Source: Methylotenera sp.
GTDB lineage: Bacteria > Pseudomonadota > Gammaproteobacteria > Burkholderiales > Methylophilaceae
Assembly (NCBI GenBank): GCA_027310735.1
Contig: DAIDAH010000119.1
Span: forward strand, 1 to 8,413
Length of the DNA stretch: 8,413 nt
Direction of reading: 5' to 3'
The translations under genes were made by a program, and so were the position numbers. Shown in pieces: positions 5,306 to 8,413 of this stretch; within the stretch, counting starts at the first letter, position 1, and each line of letters starts with the position of its first letter. The notes beneath the pieces were generated by a model that was not told the DNA's origin, did no database searches, and saw only the letters and a list, made by a program, of their open reading frames with translations.

Positions 5306-6241
5306 ATGAATCTATCGAAGAAATCTAATATAGAACGAGATAAGTCAGCAAAGGCACAAATCAGAAATATATATGTACCTGAACATATTGCTGACCCTCA
5401 CAAATTCACACGAAACACTCAATTAGCATTTGAAAAGATTATCAATAAATTTGCAGTTACTAAGATGTCAAAAAAGCTACCTAGCGATTATCTTTCTACC
5501 ATTAAATCAATCTATCGAGGTCGATTTGTATGCCGTAATGCAAACTGCTTTCATGTGACAGTTTCAGATGGGCTTGCAAATAGAGCAATACGCTTTCTTG
5601 ATTCTCTGGCTAAAGAACTTGGAAATAGAAAGTTTAAAATCCAATTTATCCAAGATGATGCAGGGAGTTTTATTGTCGCAATCAAAGACAATGAGCACAT
5701 TAGTTTTCATATTTCAGAAGGTTATAGGTATCACCCCATTAAAAATGACCTTAGGTCAGAGTTGGAAAGATCGCTTTTCCGGAACAAAGAGCCAATACCT
5801 ACAGGTAAACTAACCTTAACCATATTAGCGAGGGAAACTCATATTAGTAATAGTTGGTCAGATGGTAAGAAACTAATTGAAGATGCTTTACCTACAATTA
5901 TTAACTCGTTTGAGAGTCTGGTCCTTTGCCAGAAACAACGTAGAGTTGATAATGCATTAAAAGATGATCGACGCAGAGAGGAATTAAGTATCTTTAATGA
6001 AATCGAAAGTAGAAGGCATGCAGAAAAAGCTGTATACGACAATGCCATGCAAGAAGCGCAAACCTTTAATGCTCATAGAGAGTTAGAAACATACCTCAAT
6101 CACTTAGAACTAAATTGTCTTAAAGAGTATGGCTATTTGAATGATGCAACCCAACACTGGCTCTCAACTGCAAGAAAGATTGCTGAGTCACAAAGCCCCA
6201 CTAGTAAGAGACTGAAAATACTAGGTAATTTCCATATATGA
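5306..6241 (+). CDS. Uncharacterised coiled-coil protein of a GKLTL/WSDGK-type family
   Basis: A 311-aa soluble protein of unknown function. Seen in order: a basic N-terminus; YVPEHIADPHKF at 23-34; FHVTVSDGLANRAIRFLDSL at about 82-101; a beta-rich stretch reaching EGYRY; PTGKLTLTI at 165-173; WSDGKK at 184-189; then a charged Arg/Glu-rich helix over about 213-265 likely to form a coiled coil (RRVDNALKDDRRREEL). From memory, this order (VPE..PH, then V.. RA.R..D.L, PTGKLTL, W.DGK, Arg-rich coil) matches hypothetical proteins found near mobile elements and defence genes, many of which carry an extra N-terminal helix-turn-helix part that is missing here. The start at 5306 has a weak GAAGA site; the frame is open upstream to 5183 but has no start codon. 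No signal peptide or membrane segment. Arginine codons are mostly AGA/AGG/CGA and one sampled 60-base line is 28% GC, unlike the core genes. No terminator is evident after the TGA. Confidence 0.85.
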   Translation: MNLSKKSNIERDKSAKAQIRNIYVPEHIADPHKFTRNTQLAFEKIINKFAVTKMSKKLPSDYLSTIKSIYRGRFVCRNANCFHVTVSDGLANRAIRFLDSLAKELGNRKFKIQFIQDDAGSFIVAIKDNEHISFHISEGYRYHPIKNDLRSELERSLFRNKEPIPTGKLTLTILARETHISNSWSDGKKLIEDALPTIINSFESLVLCQKQRRVDNALKDDRRREELSIFNEIESRRHAEKAVYDNAMQEAQTFNAHRELETYLNHLELNCLKEYGYLNDATQHWLSTARKIAESQSPTSKRLKILGNFHI

Positions 6242-6328
6242 GGAAATATAATTAATGTGATATCTAGCTGCATTCTTAATGCTACTTACTGCTAGTAATA
6301 TAACTAGACTTCCGACATTATGATATAT

Positions 6329-6356
6329 CTACTGGAACGGGTGAAGTCCACAGTAG
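6329..6356. repeat. Bulged stem-loop in the spacer
   Basis: CTAC (6329-6332) plus TGGA (6333-6336) pair with TCCA (6347-6350) and GTAG (6353-6356), leaving a 2-base bulge and a 10-base loop ACGGGTGAAG. An alternative is CTACTG with CAGTAG. It is a GC-richer spot in AT-rich surroundings. No T tract follows, so it is not a classic terminator. Confidence 0.4.
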
Positions 6357-6400
6357 TTAAGTTAAAATGATTCAGCTAACAATGAAGATATAGGTATTAA

Positions 6401-6406
6401 TATAAT
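6401..6406 (+). promoter_or_regulatory. Perfect -10 box upstream of the ATPase gene
   Basis: TATAAT is an exact consensus, but no good -35 lies 16-18 bp upstream (AACAAT or TAACAA at best). A start near 6413 would give a leader of about 95 bases and place the inverted repeat at 6418-6464 at the very start of the transcript. A perfect hexamer is not rare in such AT-rich DNA. Confidence 0.4.
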
Positions 6407-6417
6407 ATACTTAGTCC

Positions 6418-6464
6418 AATAGTCAAAAATTTTGAATTCATGCAATTGGCAAACATTGACTATT
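6418..6464. repeat. 9-bp inverted repeat: operator or leader hairpin
   Basis: AATAGTCAA (6418-6426) and TTGACTATT (6456-6464) are perfect inverted copies, 29 bases apart, the right arm running into AAGTTTTTCTT. Inside lie short palindromes AAAATTTT and GAATTC. It could be a repressor site just past the predicted start, a leader hairpin, or a weak terminator. The right arm also begins with TTGACT, but no -10 lies at 17 bp. Confidence 0.55.
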
Positions 6465-6508
6465 AAGTTTTTCTTATACAACTAAAATAATAAGATCTGG
6501 AATTCTTT

Positions 6509-8401
6509 ATGCCTCTATTGCCACCCATGGTCACTGATAGCTATATTCCTCCAGCTAGCAGATGGATTAAATTCTTAAGGTCTTATGGACCAACCCCCAA
6601 TAACTTGAGTCTCTTCGATGAATATGTAAGCGGAGCTTTAAGTAGAACAAAAGTACAGCCAATTAAGCTTTCTAGTCCCCAACTTGCAGATATGAAATCA
6701 AGAATTTTGAGTGGAGATTCTGGATCAATACTTATCGCGGGAACTGCAGGCGATGGAAAAACATATCATTGTAGGAGTCTTTGGAAATCTATAGGCGGTT
6801 CAGATTCAGAATGGTCTTCACCATCTACGATTAAAGAAATAAAATTAACCGATGGTCGGATGATTATTTTCGTTAAAGATCTAAGCGAACTTACTGATGA
6901 ACAAAGTGATAGGATTCTTGAACTTTTAGAAAATTCGGTCCTAAATACAGAAAATACAACTTTTTTAGTTATAGCTTCAAATCATGGTCAAATTTTAGAA
7001 CGGATGAGAGATTATGGGATTCGACAAAATCGTATTCACCCCCTAAGAAAGCCGATTCAAGATACGTTCCTTCTCTCTGCTGACGCCCCTAAGGGACTTT
7101 CAATATATGACTTAAGTAAAGCCGGTCAAAGAAAATCATTAGAAGAGATTTTATCCGCCATAGCAGGACATCCAGAATGGGAGAATTGCACAACATGCAA
7201 ACTACAATCTGAAAAGCTTATATGTCCCATTTTTGAGAATAGAAATCGCATTCTAGGAAAGAATGACGAAGGTGGATTTTCAAAAAGGCTCGGTGATCTT
7301 GTAGAAGTTGCAAAGTTTAACGGATGGCATTTACCAATACGTGACTTACTTGCATTAGTTACGAATATTATTCTTGGTCACAGCGAAGCTCGTGAAGGAC
7401 TTATGGGATGCAGCGATGTCGCACGTATTCAAAACAAAGGGTCAATTGAACTCGGAAGTCTTTATGGAAATGTATTTGGAGCAAATCTTCCACGTCGAAG
7501 GGCTATCGGGCTACCGGTATTTAGAGCCCTAGCATCATTTGGCGTAGGCGAAGAGACTACTAATGGTTCAGATGGGCTATTAGTTTACGGCAAGGATGAC
7601 TCAAAACTTTCAGAAGCTTTTTCTCGCCTTATTAGCTCCGATCAAGTTTATGGAGCGACTCCAAACTATTTATCATCACAACTGCGCTATTTGGAAGGTG
7701 AAGAGGATGCTCGTTTAGATGCAGGGTCAGAAGAGTTTCTTGACAGACTAACGTCTCAACGTCGTAGACTATTTTTTACTTTACCAGAAAAAGAAACCAA
7801 TTATACATTTTGGAGTATGACTGCATTTAAATTTGCTGGGTATTATTTAAAGTTAGCAGAAGCTCTAGAAACTAGAAATCAAATTGATGAAAATGTTAGA
7901 ACAATGCTAGTAAAAGGGCTTAACCGTGTTATGTCAGGATTATTACTTGATAACAATGATCGCATATTCATAGCAAGCTCAGGAGGGTTTACCCAATCAA
8001 AAGTTAGCGTTCTTTGTGACACAGAGACTCCTTCAAGAAGAAGCGGAAACGGCGGACTAGCAATTAAGCAAAATCCCCAAACTAAACGCCCTACTTTAGA
8101 TATTGTCTTGTCTCATAACACACAAGATCCTGTCTCCTTTGACCTTTCACCAGTAAGATTTGAATTTTTATGTCGTGTTGCTGAAGGGTCTTTACCTGGA
8201 AGCTTTTCTAATGAATGTCTCGAGGACATGCTTGCATTCAAAGCAAAACTATTAAGAAAGGCTGAGATTCTTAGATCAGTAATAGTACCTAATGAAGAAG
8301 AGCTTAACTCTAGCGAAAATCTTCTTACATTAAACTTTATCGAAATTGAGCAAAATGGACATGGCTTTTCTAGGCCCGTAATAATAAGGATGGGCGTATG
8401 A
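6509..8401 (+). CDS. P-loop ATPase of a probable defence or island system
   Basis: A 630-aa soluble nucleotide-binding protein. Seen: Walker A GTAGDGKT at 78-85 (Lys84, Thr85); a Walker B-like strand IIFVKDLSEL with Asp124; VIASNHGQI with Asn158 in a sensor-1-like place; a Cys cluster C227-x2-C230-x8-C239-PI that could bind a metal; HLPIRDLLALV from 274; GEETTNGSDG from 347; SQRRRLFFTLPE from 416; then a helical and beta C-terminal part. There is no transmembrane segment or nuclease motif that I recognise. The order P-loop with GDGK, short Walker B, then C..C...CPI recalls DptF, the ATPase of phosphorothioation-dependent restriction, but this is from memory and the likeness is distant; an unassigned AAA+ or STAND-type defence ATPase is equally possible. 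The start at 6509 has GGA at 6499-6501; Met7 lacks a site. Arg codons are mostly AGA/AGG. Its TGA overlaps the next ATG, so it works with that product. Confidence 0.88.
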   Translation: MPLLPPMVTDSYIPPASRWIKFLRSYGPTPNNLSLFDEYVSGALSRTKVQPIKLSSPQLADMKSRILSGDSGSILIAGTAGDGKTYHCRSLWKSIGGSDSEWSSPSTIKEIKLTDGRMIIFVKDLSELTDEQSDRILELLENSVLNTENTTFLVIASNHGQILERMRDYGIRQNRIHPLRKPIQDTFLLSADAPKGLSIYDLSKAGQRKSLEEILSAIAGHPEWENCTTCKLQSEKLICPIFENRNRILGKNDEGGFSKRLGDLVEVAKFNGWHLPIRDLLALVTNIILGHSEAREGLMGCSDVARIQNKGSIELGSLYGNVFGANLPRRRAIGLPVFRALASFGVGEETTNGSDGLLVYGKDDSKLSEAFSRLISSDQVYGATPNYLSSQLRYLEGEEDARLDAGSEEFLDRLTSQRRRLFFTLPEKETNYTFWSMTAFKFAGYYLKLAEALETRNQIDENVRTMLVKGLNRVMSGLLLDNNDRIFIASSGGFTQSKVSVLCDTETPSRRSGNGGLAIKQNPQTKRPTLDIVLSHNTQDPVSFDLSPVRFEFLCRVAEGSLPGSFSNECLEDMLAFKAKLLRKAEILRSVIVPNEEELNSSENLLTLNFIEIEQNGHGFSRPVIIRMGV

Positions 8402-8413
8402 GAACCAAAATTG
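8398..8413 (+). CDS. Start of the next gene in the ATPase operon (cut by window end)
   Basis: ATG at 8398 overlaps the ATPase stop as ATGA and is preceded by AAGGA at 8386-8390, seven bases away, the best Shine-Dalgarno in the accessory part of the window. Only MRTKI is visible. The overlap points to translational coupling, so the product is probably the ATPase's partner in fixed ratio. Nothing can be said of its function. Confidence 0.75.

Larger units (their letters stand above)
6242..6508. other. 267-bp AT-rich structured spacer without a gene
   Basis: No credible ORF is present; the longest worth noting is a 16-residue frame from 6320 without a ribosome binding site. The spacer holds a nested pair of inverted repeats (CTAGC 6264-6268 with GCTAG 6291-6295, enclosing GCATT 6270-6274 with AATGC 6278-6282), a bulged stem-loop at 6329-6356, a perfect TATAAT at 6401 and a 9-bp inverted repeat at 6418-6464. 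It probably contains the promoter and leader of the ATPase gene; a small structured RNA is possible. Confidence 0.6.

Noticed and set aside
5568..5813. 81-codon plus-strand frame inside the 5306 gene
   Set aside because: Nested in another frame of a gene with clear motif structure; no start signal and no recognisable protein features.
6320..6370. 16-residue reading frame in the spacer before the ATPase
   Set aside because: No Shine-Dalgarno sequence and it overlaps the stem-loop at 6329-6356; such length is expected by chance.
6456..6488. Promoter from TTGACT (6456) and TAAAAT (6483)
   Set aside because: The spacer is 21 bp, too long for sigma-70, and TTGACT is part of the inverted repeat; kept only as a remark.
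5096..8413. Integrase, transposase, CRISPR array or toxin-antitoxin pair
   Set aside because: Looked for on both strands in the accessory part; no tyrosine or serine recombinase motif, no terminal inverted repeats with target duplication, no regularly spaced repeats and no small two-gene module are present.

Overview
The window looks like a chromosomal stretch of a low-GC betaproteobacterium, most likely a methylotroph of the Methylophilaceae (Methylotenera or Methylophilus type). This rests on the gene order ispE, tRNA-Gln, prs, long-form rplY (L25/Ctc), pth, ychF, and on protein character. It is inference from remembered gene order, not from a search.

Positions 1 to about 5130 are ordinary core genome, all on the + strand. 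They hold the C-terminal part of a hemerythrin-like protein, then ispE (isoprenoid precursor kinase), tRNA-Gln(TTG), prs (PRPP synthase), rplY (5S rRNA-binding L25/Ctc), pth (peptidyl-tRNA hydrolase), ychF (ribosome-associated ATPase) and an elongator-type tRNA-Met(CAT). Hairpin terminators follow tRNA-Gln, rplY and tRNA-Met. A textbook promoter with a GC-rich discriminator drives tRNA-Met. Most of the block serves translation and nucleotide supply.

From the 3' end of tRNA-Met (5095) to the window end the character changes. The DNA is more AT-rich, arginine codons shift from CGT/CGC to AGA/AGG/CGA, spacers are long and structured, and the proteins are not housekeeping. This looks like the left end of an accessory island inserted at tRNA-Met. 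It holds a tandem 11-bp repeat, a possible decayed minus-strand fragment, a 311-aa uncharacterised coiled-coil protein, a 267-bp spacer with several inverted repeats and a perfect -10 box, and a 630-aa P-loop ATPase with a Cys cluster. The stop of the ATPase gene overlaps the start of a further gene cut off by the window end (ATGA overlap, strong Shine-Dalgarno).

The ATPase and its coupled partner are the best candidate for an undescribed system, plausibly anti-phage defence. The partner gene lies outside the window, so the function stays open. No integrase, transposase or CRISPR array is visible.
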